In this document: positions 1 through 12,970 of the stretch, one piece after another
How the letters are laid out: the number at the start of each line of letters is the position of its first letter
Position numbering within the stretch: the stretch's first letter is position 1
DNA from: Otis tarda
Lineage: Eukaryota; Chordata; Aves; Otidiformes; Otididae
Length of the DNA stretch: 64,000 bases
Direction: 5' to 3'
Assembly: GCA_026413225.1 (NCBI GenBank)
Contig: CM048557.1
Location: 40,138,871-40,202,870, forward strand
The notes under the pieces: model-generated
What the model saw: the letters and a program-made list of their open reading frames with translations, nothing else
What the model was told of the DNA's origin: nothing
Database searches by the model: none
Made by a program: the position numbers and the translations under genes

Positions 1-3000
1 ACCAAAATGCCTTCTGATGCGTCTTACCCAATCCATCTTTATTGCAACAACCTTACTATATATTAACAATTTGCTACCGAGGTGTGGATTTTCCCTGCAG
101 TCGGGAAAACAAGCATTATTCATCTTACACATTTTCCTATGATATTCATCACCACCCTACCTTAGTATTACAAAGCTATAGCTGCATCTACTGTTCTCAT
201 GGTTTTCTTGAGGTGTTACGATCTCTTTTAACAGAGATAAAACTAAAGCCTCAGATCTACAAGCATTTTTGTGAATATCTTTCCTGAGAGTGGTAGTAAT
301 TCCACTGAGCATATTTAATTCATTGGGAATGCTCTTGTTGAGGAAACATATGTAAAAGACTAACATATTGCTAGTCTAGTTTAAAACCCACTGAATTAAA
401 CTATGAATATTGCTTTCTTCAGGGAGGTTTCTTTATTACCTTGCCCAGGTTTAAAAAACTAAACCCAGTCTAAATCACCTTTATTCTACTTGAGCCTCTT
501 AAGCTTTTATCTTATACATGTAAATGTAATATTTTTCTGTTTGCACAGTGTTGATAATCACCAAGCATAGTGCTTTCAGAAACATCGATGGATCCGGCCT
601 CTACTATGCCAGAAAATGTCAAATATATTTTCTGAAAGTATTAGATGCCCACAAATAATATTAGTTTTATTTTCAGAGATCTTGAACTAAACATTCTAAA
701 ATAGAACTGTGTTTGTGCCAGAAGACTACATTTCCAGAGAAAATACTTATCATAGCAGTACTCTGATGAAGTTACTAAAAAATGGGTGCCAGACTAAAAA
801 TAAGTAAAAATATATTTAATTAGTCTTCCATAGGTACTTATCAGTTTTATAGTTTGGAAATATTAAAGGCTTTTTTGACATTTGGGTTTTTTCTTGCAAG
901 TAGTAGCTTGCTGGTGGACAAGTTTGAAAATGTTTGAAAACAAAATGAGTATTATGTTTGTAAAAAGCATTCTTGACTTATAACTTTTGGTGTTTTCTTC
1001 TTGCTAGAGGAGTTTGTATGACCTTCATTGAATAAAATCACATAATCTCTCTTTAGCGGTCCAAACCTTTGAAGCTTGTAAGACTTTTTGCTGTATCCTG
1101 GAGCACTTTCTCTGGCCCTATATTTACACTATCCTGAGCTCTCTTGTTCAAGAAGCAGAAATTCATATTGGTGCAAATGTGGTAAAATAGCAATCCAATT
1201 AGCACTATCCTCGTTTTAACACATATGCAATATGTAACAAAAATCTAGAAGTTATTTGTAACTGTGAAAAACCTTCTTGGTAGGCAGTACTTCCTAGTGT
1301 AAGCTTTTTGCAGGACAATTAACCTTAGCATATAGAGCAGCAGCTCTGAAAATAAATACTCTGGAAAACACAGAAGAAAGACATCATGGTTAATGCAAAT
1401 TAATGTAATCATAGATTCAGAAAAAATAAACTACTCCAGTACCACAGTTTATTTAGTTTTGTTGCTTGACAGTCTTAACCTTTCTTTCTATGCTGGTGAT
1501 TCATATTTATCATCCTCTTTGTTGTGAAATGATTTTGACAAAATGTATTTATTTTAATCTATCTTTTTTTTCCATTTTTGATTGTTTCCCAAAACAGGAA
1601 AGCCCCAGACAAAATCAAGAATGGACCTATTTCACAACTATGCTTGCTTAATGCACTAGGAATTTTTTATTGTGACTGAAGTATTTTTCCTAGGATCTGT
1701 GTGCTACAGACTGATTTTTTTAACCAGAGCAAATTCAAGTGCAGCTTTCAGACCAGCCAAACCCAAGCGACAGGCAGGAGGGCAGCCCTTCTTCAGCTTC
1801 TCTCTGCATTAGCCTTTCGTACTCAGTCTCCATCGACCTGTCAGAGACATCAGAGTGATTGACTGCCCTGGCAGATGTGCCGCTATAACAGGTAACTTGA
1901 TCATCCAGACCCATCTGTCTCTCAGTCCTCTTCAATTCACACTTTCAAAAATATTAGAGATTAGGGAGGGGTCAGATTCTTTGTAGTGATTTTATTTAAT
2001 GCAGGATATCTGTATTTCACAAAAGGTTACCCGTTGTAAATGAATGGTGATGTACAGTCCTTGAGCCATACTCTACTGAGAGGAGCTTCCTAGCATTGTT
2101 CAGTGTTGGTGTTTTGGATCTGGGTTAACAATATCCAGAGAATTTAAAAACTTGCTTGTAAGATGTCTAAAATTAAGGACAGTTTTTTAGAACCAGTGTG
2201 GTAATAATAGAATGATGTTTCAAAGATAACAGTTCCAATGTGAGACAGATGGGCTGTTTAACTGCGCTTAGTGAGAGGAGGGGATCTGATTCAGTGGGAG
2301 TATTTTCACGTCTTCTCTTCAGTGCCCACAGCCTGGCAAATGTTGTGACATCATTAAGCTGAACTGCTGATTTTAGATGGGTCTGGAACAAGAACGGGCA
2401 GGGGTAACTCAAGCTTCCTGCTGAAATGTAGTTAACTAATTTACTCGTGTCACTATTTCTGATAATTACTTTTCACCAAAATATTTTGCTGTGCTTGTGT
2501 GTAGAGGATTTCATTCTACAAGTCAACACCCTAAGTGTTGTAGCCTCACAGGATCTATCAACAGCTTCTATTAAGAGAGAATATAATCTTGGTGAGAGCA
2601 GTGGCTAACACTTCTCTTTTCTATTTCTCAGTAAAGTCTACTGCATACTCACTATCAAGGGATGTACATTGGCACAGATGACATAGTTCACAATATAAGG
2701 GGAAGTAACATACTGAAGCAAGCAAAACAAGGTAAAATGAATGACAACTGACAAAAAAGCAAGTGAACTCAAAATATTTTTTTTTCAAATGAGAGGAATA
2801 AAAATATGTTAAGTGTGTACATAAGCAATGACACATGCAGAATAAAAAGAGATAAATAATGGGGGGAGGGGTAGAGGACTGAGGAGTATGCAAAAGCAGA
2901 AAAGACCTCTCAGGTGCATATCTGCAAGGCTTTTGGATCATATTAGAAACTGAGGTGACATGCAGAGCCACAGTAAAATTAAAGCTTCATGCCTTCCTGA

Positions 3001-4930
3001 AAATTATCCTTATCATCCTGGACCTACAACTTCATCAGGATCTAAACCACTCGGGCAGCGGCTGTCATTTCAGTAACAAATTTCAAGGAGTAAATGAGAC
3101 CAGCACGTTTTCATGAAGGAATCTGTAATTATGACCCTATTGCTTTGAGTTTTGAAATGGGGAAAAAACCAGAAAAATATTCACTTTTAATATGTTACAT
3201 GAAATGTATGGAGGATTTGTGGTTCACAGTCCTTTGTTCCAAAGCCAACAAAACAGGAAGTATGACAATCATCACCTTGTCATGATTCATGGAGAAGAGC
3301 ACTTGGGGTAGTCCAACATGCAGCTGAATACAGGCATTTGAGTGTTGGTACAGGCAAGGGAGGGTGTAAGTGGCTCATAAGAAACTACTCTATTGATTAA
3401 CCTGTCTTGTTTTTTCAAATGCACACATGTGCAAGATGAGCACAACCTCTTCTAAATGGAATAATGACTGTGGTGTGGGAAGCTAAAATGTCAATTTTTC
3501 CTCACTTCTTGGGGCTCTCAGGCTGGAGATGGGATGAAGAGTTGAAACAACAAATTTTGACTGGATGAAGCTGCTGTGGACGCTTTGTGACAGAGTTGCC
3601 AGACTGTGTCTCTATTGTAAGTCAAAGCAGGCTTCTTCCAAGAAAGCTGCTGCTTCATTTAATTTACATCTTAGGAACTTCTGGGTAAGTAACATTGATA
3701 ATTCATTGGTCTATTACAGGCATGTAATAGTCAGTCTTGGATAAAACTTTATCTAGATAACCTATTAAATGGGTTCCTCATGCAATAATCTTTAAATAAC
3801 AGGCATGGAAATTCTAAAAAGTAAGCCTATCCCAATTTAATTACTTATATCGAGGGAAATGTGTCTTTTTCTGAATGATATTTTTTCTCAGCTGGTAAGA
3901 AAGTTATGTAGAGACAGCATATTCGGACCTCATGGCAATCAGCACTCTTAAAATGGTAGACTAGAAGTCACATTCAAATAAAACAGGTTTATAACCAGAT
4001 ATCTCAGAAAGCTCAGAGCTTGATCTGAGTTTGTTTGATCACCTTCTAACTTAACAGTAAACATGTTAAAATATGCATATACAGTATGGAAAATATATGT
4101 TTGCATATAGTCTTTGTACAGTGCTTAGAAATTAATGACATATGCATACAGGTAAGGTGACATATAATAATAACATGTTGATGACTGTTTAGAAAATAAT
4201 TAAGTCTGTAAAAACATTTCATGGTCACAAAATCTTATCAAATTATAACGAATTGTAAGTGTACTTCACATTACTGTAGAAAGTAACTCTCCCAGTGTAT
4301 CTTTCACTGCTAGGTGCCAGTCTTGCAAAATGAATAGTCTGAGCTACTCCATTTGACCTGGCAAGGTGCAGACACACATAGTTGTCTTTCAAGACTCAGA
4401 CTGTAAGAGTATATCACTAGAAATGCTGTATTCTGCATATCCTAAACCATAAGATAATGGGCCTGGAAAAAAAAGAAAGTGGGCTTGAATAAAACAAGAG
4501 TGGAAAAATATCCATTCAAATAGCAGGACTCAGGGTGTGATTTGTGGTAAGACAATCTCAAGATTTCCTCACTCAGCTCTTTGAGAAAACTGGATTTGGT
4601 ACAAGAGAGAAAACTCATTCTTTAGCACTATTATTCAGTCTCCTGTCTTAATCTAGCATCACCAATAACACTCATTCTGTGTTCTTTTAAGACAGATATC
4701 AAAAGATATCTGAAAGGTATGTGGGAGTTGACCATGCAAAGCTAAGAATGAATTTTGGACCAACAGGTTTCATTACTGTAGGGCCCTTAAATATTAATTG
4801 AAAGAAAATTGCCTAAGCAGATTGAAAGCTTCAATCTGCTTCTTCACTTAAAAGGTTTGTGGAACAAATAAAACTTTTTCTTTGTTCCATCTTTGCACAC
4901 ACCACAATATGCATCATCTATGCAAACCAG

Positions 4931-4952
4931 AAAAAAAAAAATTTTTTTTTTT
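4931..4952. repeat. Perfect A11/T11 palindrome
   Basis: Eleven A residues are followed directly by eleven T residues. This is a self-complementary tract that may form a rigid A-tract or a small hairpin. No transposon end is visible beside it, so it is most simply a homopolymer-derived simple repeat. Confidence 0.9.
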
Positions 4953-6343
4953 ACTGCATCATTACTATTTGAAGTTTATTGTGGGTTTTTTTTTGTTTAT
5001 GTTTTTCCTTTGCAATTCTAACAATTCCCAGATTTAATGTAAATACACATAAGCTGAAGTTGTTTCTATGGTAGTTTAGATTTAACATGAAATACATAAA
5101 CAGGACTTGAATCAAGGGATTAGAACTCACATGTTTCTCCAAAGTTAACACTCCAACAGCTTGCTTAGTTATGTTTTCTTATGGTTTTCTCTTCTCAAAG
5201 CTTCAATGAAAAGGATGGAAAGTGACTGTCCTACAAAAGTCATTCTGTAGGGCATGTCCTTGAGAAAAAGGAAATGTGGGATTAGTTATCCTTAGGCAAT
5301 GGACAAAAAAGAATTTATTGCTTACATTTCACAGGAAAGGCAATTATGTAAAAGGGAGACACCATTTTAAGTTGTCTCTTAGAAGACTGTAGGATGTGCA
5401 CTGCACTTGTGGGGAATCACAGTTTTTCTGCAGCACATAACAAGACTTTGAGGATTAGCCATTGAGTAACTTTCAGGCATTTGGGAGAAGGAATGTCTGA
5501 TTTGTGGCACCCACTTTCATTTTGGTGGAAGCCAGCTGCTATCCTCACCAAGATATGAAGGGGTTTGCGGCACTAGGTAGCTGTGATTAAGTACTTCAAG
5601 AACTTTGAGTGCAAAATATAAGGAGGTCAGAGCAAATAACCAATTTCAATCATAGACACCTGGAAGTGAAGATCCATTATTACATAAAAAGTTACTTATT
5701 TTGAATCTGGTCGTAGGTTCACAAAAGGATGTATCCTCTACATATTACTAGATTTCTGTACCTAACAATGGAATGTACCATAGCTCATGAGATGAGTAGA
5801 AAGACTTTTAAAGTAGCCATTAGGTAACTGAAAAAGTGAAGGTGCACTTCAAATATTGTCTTTCTCTGGGACCAAAAATCTTAGACTCAGCTCGCCTGGA
5901 GGTAACATCCTCCCCTGGAGTTCCCAGAGCTAGACTGTTTCCTAGAGTTAAGTGCTGAAGTCCTGCAATTTTTAAAAAATGAAGAAAGGCAGATTTTTAT
6001 TTCAAAAAGGATCATTGAAAGTTTTCTATCAAGGAGATTTCCATATGTGTAGTCTTTTAGAATTTAGAGCACTCACTTACGTAGGACATATATGCTCAAT
6101 TTTGTGTTTGAAGTAATTTATCAGAATATATTCAAAGATTTTTGGGGGGGAAGTTTTGGGCATTTTGTATTACTACATATGTGTTTTTTGGGGTACAATT
6201 TCATTTTCTTTAAAAGTTTTCCATTACATGTATAATAGTTCTTGAATTGGAGAAGAAAACAAACATATGAATAAATACAGGTATAATTCTATTACCTAAA
6301 GTGGAGGCCACTAATCTGTGAGAAAACAAATTTAGATTGTTTC

Positions 6344-6347
<4 letters not shown>

Positions 6348-6375
<28 letters not shown>
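6348..6375. repeat. Poly-T run of 28
   Basis: An uninterrupted run of 28 T lies in unique sequence. A poly-T of this length could be the reverse complement of a retroposed poly-A tail. I see no recognisable retroposed sequence upstream on the minus strand and no flanking duplication, so it is called a simple repeat. Confidence 0.9.
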
Positions 6376-9300
6376 GTACAGGCTTTTAGAAAGCTTCGCT
6401 ACCAAAATCTTTGTCACAGTTCAGATGCCCATGGGCTGCTCTAAAATGGGAACTTTTGAAAAACTGAAGTTCATAAAGTAGTAGTTAGACTTCTCTTTTC
6501 TGAACTTACATTCCATTATAGAAATACCTCTAGATTACAATGACAGTTCTGTGTATCTGTTGGTGTGTAAAACCTTGGATTTCAGTGAAACTATACCACG
6601 GAAGATTTTTAATCTTTAGAATTTTAGATGGGCTTGAAAAAGTATCTTGATTAAAAGAAGAAAATAATAACAACAAAAATAAGCCAAAAAACCAGAAACC
6701 AGCTTTCTAGTTATCAGGTTATACTTAATATTTTTCCAAAAGATCTCTCCTGAAGAGATCAAACTTTTTGCTTCTGTTTTCTGAAGGATAGCTATAGGTC
6801 TATGCATATTTTATCTCTGCCCTTTTAATGCTATTTCTAGATAATTATACCAATACAAGAAGCCTAAAGCAAATATGATTTTAGCAGCTTATAATATGAA
6901 AAGTATCTTGCCCTTAGTGTATACTAACAAGATCTGTGCATGCAATTATTATTAGCAAGCACTCCACCTACTGGTTCAAATTATGCCAGGCAAGTAATAA
7001 AAAAAAAAAAATAGTTCCTGTTCCAATATGAGCTTTACTGCCTCAGGGTAAAATCATTCTAGTCCCTGATACTTTAAGTATTTATACATATTCTGTGGAA
7101 CCAATCAGGCGTACATATGCCTATAAACTGCTGGTCAAATTCATTAGCAGAATTCACCTAATTTACTTTTGCAGATGAGAACCCTAAGTAATATTTACCA
7201 AGCTTAACTGTGAATGTCAATTGAATATGTGTCAATAAAAAGCAAAAGGTACCAAAACTATGAGATGTTTTTCTTTTGGTATTTTCTATGTACATGATCT
7301 CTATACATGAGTTTTTAGAGAAGGAGTTAAAAAAAAAGGTGACTTAAAATGCAGCCTGGTGTAGTAAAAGGGAGCACTAAAAAATATGTAAGTGCTGATT
7401 AAGCTCCTAATTCTTCATCTTCATAACCTTGAAAAAAGCAATAGAGGAGAAAATACTGTGATATTGTGGTGACCTTTTTGGCAGAATTAAGATAAAATAA
7501 ATTATTTGTAGTTAAGAAGTTTTAGTAAAATAGGCTTCCTTTTTAAGATACACACACACGTACATACATGTATCAGGAACGTATCTCTATTTATTTTTCA
7601 GTACAACTTGTTATGCAATTATTTGCTTATAATCTATATAGTGGCTGGATATTATTTCTTTCACACACACATTTCCCACCGAAATTTATGGGACATTTGT
7701 GTACTCGGGGAATGCACAGTTGCTTCTATTCATATGTGGTTGAGTACAGACTCGTATATGAAAATCAAATTAGGTATGAATGCAGAAGCAAGAGCTGCAC
7801 CAAAATAGCATTACTTTAAAAAACTGTGTTGCAAGAAAGTATGTTATTTTTTCAGATACAAGTATACCTCGGAGTGTGTATGTTTCTTAAACGGTCATCT
7901 GAATTTTGTTAGGAAATTTCCATCAAGTACACTATCAATAATAAGATGTCTTATGCGTGTTCATTTTCATTGATATGATGAAGTCTTCTGCTTTCAGCAA
8001 CTTTATGCAGTTTTAACTGAAACAAACACTGATACAGTATGGTACCACGCGATAGGGAAGTCATGCACTAAGGTCTGAAGATTGTCTTTCCTGCCCATTC
8101 CAGCTGCTGCTTTTCAATGCTGCTTAGAAGCCTGACATAATAGTACACATGTCAATATCAGCAAATACAGTTGTGGATGGAGTCACTTGTTACAGCAAAG
8201 AATTTTAACACAGGGGGAAAAAAAAGTAGCCCACTAAAATAAACACAAAACAAAGAATGTGGAAACACAGTACATATCTACCCAACAAAATTTACCTGAC
8301 CCTTTAAAGCTCACCAAAACATGACAGAAGGTCCCCTTGATAGTCTGTATCATATATATGTTCTGAGACTGTGCTGCCCATATGTTCAATAAAACTGTTG
8401 AATCTCAAAGTTATAATAATTTGCAATGAGGTGCCAGCACCAATTATTAAATATCATATGATCCAGCAGAGATGAAATAAAAATATACAGGGTCGATTTT
8501 ACTGGCTCTGACTGTTATGAAGATTATAAAATACTTAGAATTGCAGTTTAACTTAAGGGGAGTCTTAAACACTTCCTTATGCTTAGATTTTGCTCACAGC
8601 AGAATATCAGAAGCCAAATGCAGATGGTACATTTTTCTAGGTACAAAGAGAAGATTGCCCTTATCGTTATTGATTTGAATATCAATCTAATAAAAAAAAT
8701 TATGCTATTATGATATTTTTAAATAGTGTAAACCTTTGTTCAAAAGAGCAAGTGACAGCCAAAAGTACAATTCAAGTGAGAAAAAAGGTACAGTGTGATT
8801 AGATCAGTGAATGATACCATCTCAGCCAAATAGCTGCCTATAGTGTGGAAAAAGAAGACACTTAGGACTAAGTGTAAACAGTCATTATTTATTTACCATG
8901 ACATCTCTTAAACATGAATGAGTGAATGTTTCAAATACTAGTTCCCATCTTTTAGCCAAGGTCAACTGTTTCACACTGGTCTGTGCTTTTCCTCAAGCTG
9001 GAAAACCTAGAGGTTGACTTGAGATGTTTATATGATTTTTTAATTGTTATTAAATACCAGGGAGGAGTTTCACTGAAATGATTATTCATGAAGTTCCCCA
9101 TAAAAGCACACAAATGTGCTTTCAAATTAGCTACAGAGCATCTCTCTACTCTATGTGTCTAAGAATTAAATATTGTATTATACAGTAGGACAAAAAAGTG
9201 TTTTATTTCTAGCAGTGAATGCAACCTTGACCTTAATGTACTATGGCTGGAAGCATAAAAATGCTATTGCTGCAGGAAAAAAAAAGTATTTCTGCCCTCA

Positions 9301-10534
9301 GTTACTGGAGCATTGCAAGAATAGGACCATGTTTGTCTATGTATGTTTACAGCACCTGTCAGCCGATACACGAGAAACAAGAAGAGTAATGTAAACTGAT
9401 CCCCACCTTTTGCTGAATATTTAATGCAATCTGCTGGAAAGAAAAGCACAAACATTCTACTTTTCCCAAAGCCTATCTTCCTTACGCTCTTCTAATTTTC
9501 TCTGGGGAGGGATGGGTTTCGAACTTGGTCACTGCTATTGGCCATTTCCTTCTGGATCTTTACTTTTCAGCCTTGGCTTTCTTCCTGTCTCTTGAAACTA
9601 AATTTACTTCATTTTAGCCACCTCACAGCAGACTTGTGTGTATATATTTTCAAGGAAATTGGATTGTCTGTATAGATTTTTAAATCAGCTTTCAGATCAA
9701 GTTCAGAAATTTGTAAACTGTTGTGTTGTTGCGTCAGGCAATAGTGGAACACAGACCTCAGATGCACATCACCAATACTATAAAGTGATCTTTAAATGAG
9801 ACAACAAGGGCATAAGTAGATTAAAGTGGCCAATAATGAGAAAACAAGTGCCCATTCCAAGAGCAATTGCAAGAAATTTAAGCCTCAGGAAGTTGCATTA
9901 TACATTTTATTAAATTGGGGGTATATTCACACTTATTGTGGCTTGAAATCTGAACCAGTATTTTTGTCTTTGGTTACCTTACTTCAGGATTCCTTAATGG
10001 ACTGAAGATCTAATGCAGAATATCATATGACTGCTTTAAGTTTGCAAGTTAGTTTCTCAAAAGTTGTAATTTAATTTAAATTGACAACTCTACAATAAAC
10101 TCATAGCAAACAGTATCTGACCTAAAATGCATGTAACAAGATTCTAACAAAATTCCACTTCTTTGTCATTTTAACCTTGCTTGCAAGAGAAAACATCTAA
10201 TGTTGAGCATCAGTTAACAGTATGCCAAACATTAAGTTTCAAAAAGATTTAAATAATATTTATGTTCAGAGCCTGCTGTTTTTCCAGTAATGAAGAGAGA
10301 ATGAAAAGAAAGATGGATCACCCCATTGATGTACAAAGAATTAATTTATACATACTCCAAAGGAGTCCTTTCTAAAAGGGTATCTTAAATGTTACATTCA
10401 CACAGGAAAATGGAGAATCTGATCAGTGCCAGATGAGATAAACTATGGTAGGGAAAAGCATTTTAAAAATTACATGTAGTGCATTATGTAAATTTGAAAC
10501 ATCATCATTTTTAAGAGGCTAAAGATTTGGTTAA

Positions 10535-10827
10535 TCAAAGGAAATGCAAGAGGTGTGGCCTTCCCATTTCTTGAGTATTTAAAAAGTCATATGTTGCTTT
10601 GGCTGTCTCAAGATCAACCCCTTCGTAAGTGTCAGAACATTCTCTGACGTAAGGTTGATTCAGAAGCTGTACTGAGTCCAGTTGGCTACCTATGGAGAAG
10701 TCACTGTAGTTAGTTCCCGGTGGAAAATATAAAAAAAAATTATTACCATTGGGTACTGGTCTGTTTAACAGCTCCATGGTTCCACCTTCCTGAAGCCTGG
10801 AATATTCTCCTGGAAACCCCATCATGA
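10535..10827 (-). other. Possible coding exon or gene relic, not recognised
   Basis: A minus-strand frame of 96 codons (first ATG at 10825) ends in TGA. Its composition is more protein-like than its neighbours: balanced polar residues, several Gly/Pro/Asn and few Cys or His. An in-frame stop lies just upstream of the ATG. An AG that could be a splice acceptor sits at the start, but the pyrimidine tract before it is poor. A run of nine T inside the frame gives a Phe-rich patch and is a likely site of slippage. I do not recognise the protein. It could be a terminal exon, a degraded gene piece, or a chance frame. Confidence 0.15.
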
Positions 10828-12500
10828 CTTTTTATGCAAAGATGCTTCTGCCAGTTTTGGAAGAAAGTGAGGCGAAAATGATTTGATCTCACTCTTTTCC
10901 CTCCGGTATTTCAGTGTATTCTTCTGGAAAGTAACCTTTTATCTACTTTATAGAGCATTGTCCAGAGGTAACATCTATATATCTGGAAAATACTCTAATT
11001 GAAAAAAAAAATATATATTTCTGACATAGTGCCACCAAAGTATAGGTCCTAAAGCTGAATATAGTCTCTTACAAATTTTAAAGACTGCCACTTATGGGAA
11101 GGATTGCCTTCTTTGAATGTCAGAAGTACCCTTGCTCAGAAGATTTACATGAGCTTCTTTTTGCAAACAATATGTTTGTGGTTTAAATTGATTTTGCAAT
11201 TTGGTAAGAATTTGAAGAGCTATTGAATTAAGAGTTGTAAAGGACAAACATATAATTAAAACTATGAAAAATGTAGCATAACTCATTATATTCCAGTTTT
11301 GTCTGGAGTTGTATCACATATTAATGTTGTGTTTTCCCCTATCAGTTTTTTATTTTTCAGAAATGAATTCTCTGTCAGTGAAAAGAGTTCCAAATTCATT
11401 ATGTGTCAAGGAGGTTGCATATTATTATTTATGTGCATTCCTATATACATACGTGTATTTCAGACACACACATACAAATATATATATGTGTAATTTAATT
11501 TCTAAATCATAGAATGCTTTGGAGTTATTTGAGACATCCGTAAAAAAACCAAAAATTGTCTCTGGCCTGTTGCTTCTATCAATAACAGGTAATATACAGT
11601 GCCACATACAGCATAGGTTAAGGAAAAGGTAAAGGTGAAAAGCTTGTAGATCTTTTGTATAGATTGACAGGGAGTCCTTTCTGATATTTACTCTATGTAC
11701 ATATTAATATTTATGATTTTTTTTTTACTGGCATTGGTATATTTATTAAACTTCTTAGTGAATATTCATAACTTATGCTTCACTACAGTGTTAAAACATG
11801 GGGCAATTCCCACTGTATGAGTGACTTTTAGTTGTAATAAGACAGAAAACATTATTCACAGATGACAGTGGCAGGAATGAGTGATTCACTGCATTGTGGA
11901 AAGGGAAGCTGGAGAGTGATATACTGCCATGGAAGTTTAGGTTATTTAGATTTGGTTGCTGATTTCAGATGCTGCTTCGCCTCTGTACCTGTTGCTACAG
12001 TCAAGAAAGTCTCAGAAGGCATTTTGCAGGACCTGAGCAACCTCTGTCTTTTAGCTCTGTACGAGCTCTTTGATGAAGAAAACTTAATGTGACACCCTAC
12101 AAGTAAAAGAGCCTGAGGGAGATTGAGATGTGTCAGAAAATACGCACTTGATGCTTGGTTTCAGTACAGGCAGAGAATCAAAAAACTTGGATTGGGACTA
12201 TAAGGGAAATTGCTGCAACATTTTGAAATTGTACCTTCATGATATGAAACAAAATGATAGCATAAAAACCCCATGCTGGTTTTTTTTTTTTTCTTACTTA
12301 ATTGAATGTTTTTAGTGTCTGAAATGCCCCAAAGTTTATATTACCTACCCTTCATCCTACCTTAGATTCCAGTGAGGACTAGAATACCCTTATGTGTCTC
12401 TAATGAAAGGTATTGACACTAAGAAATAATTAGAATTGAACTGATTCCATACCCAGTGGAGTCAATGGAAGGACTGATTTGGGTGTTGGGTATTGGCTCA

Positions 12501-12550
12501 TCCCTATACTGGGTTTTCACTCCCTATACTATGTTTTCACTCCCTTTCTA
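12501..12550. repeat. 20-base tandem repeat, 2.5 copies
   Basis: The unit begins TCCCTATACT and ends TTTTCAC. It occurs twice with two mismatches, then a half copy TCCCTTTCTA follows. It looks like a local tandem duplication. Confidence 0.85.
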
Positions 12551-12885
12551 TGACTAATTCTACTCTCCCCTGTATTTTTTACTGTTAGTAAACAACAATA
12601 GTTAAATAAGGATAGAGAGCAAGTTTGGAACAACAAGTAAATGTGAATATAATATTCTAGAACTAAACAAATACTAACAGCATTAGTTTCTTAATATTAA
12701 AAGTTAACTTGTGAGAAGTGTAAGGAAGGCACATTTCAGGTAAAGTGTCTTTGAGGAAACGTATTATGATTAAGATTTCTAGGCAATAGAAAAGAAATCC
12801 TGTATGCTGCAAATGATGGTTGCATTTCCTGTTGCTTGTTTGAGCCATACACGTTAGTAGAACTCAGCCTAAACTTTGTACATGG

Positions 12886-12970
12886 TTGTTTTGCTTGAAG
12901 TTGGATCTATGAAGTCAGACTTTGAGCTATGAAGATGTGCCTTGATTGTTTTGCTTAAAGTTGGATCTAT
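12886..12970. repeat. 25-base direct repeat at 60-base spacing
   Basis: A segment starting TTGTTTTGCTTGAAGTTGGA at 12886 recurs at 12946 with one mismatch. The offset is exactly 60 bases, which fits an old 60-base tandem duplication whose remaining part has diverged. Confidence 0.8.

Larger units (their letters stand above)
1..10534. other. AT-rich unique sequence, no gene recognised
   Basis: No convincing coding exon, RNA gene or mobile element was seen here. Open frames are short, mostly under 100 codons, and rich in Phe, Tyr, Ile, Cys and His, as expected by chance in AT-rich DNA. The longest, 116 codons on the minus strand at 2621-2971, has a low-complexity middle and no splice or start context that supports it. 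The stretch holds an A11/T11 perfect palindrome at 4931-4952, a 28-base T run at 6348-6375 and a short CA-like tract near 7552. It could be intergenic or a long intron. Confidence 0.6.

Noticed and set aside
2621..2971. 116-codon minus-strand frame
   Set aside because: Composition is dominated by Cys, Phe, Tyr, Leu, His and a poly-A-derived Lys run. No acceptor, start context or family resemblance was seen.
6348..6375. Poly-T run as the tail of a processed pseudogene on the minus strand
   Set aside because: No recognisable coding or RNA-derived sequence precedes it on the minus strand and no target duplication was found.
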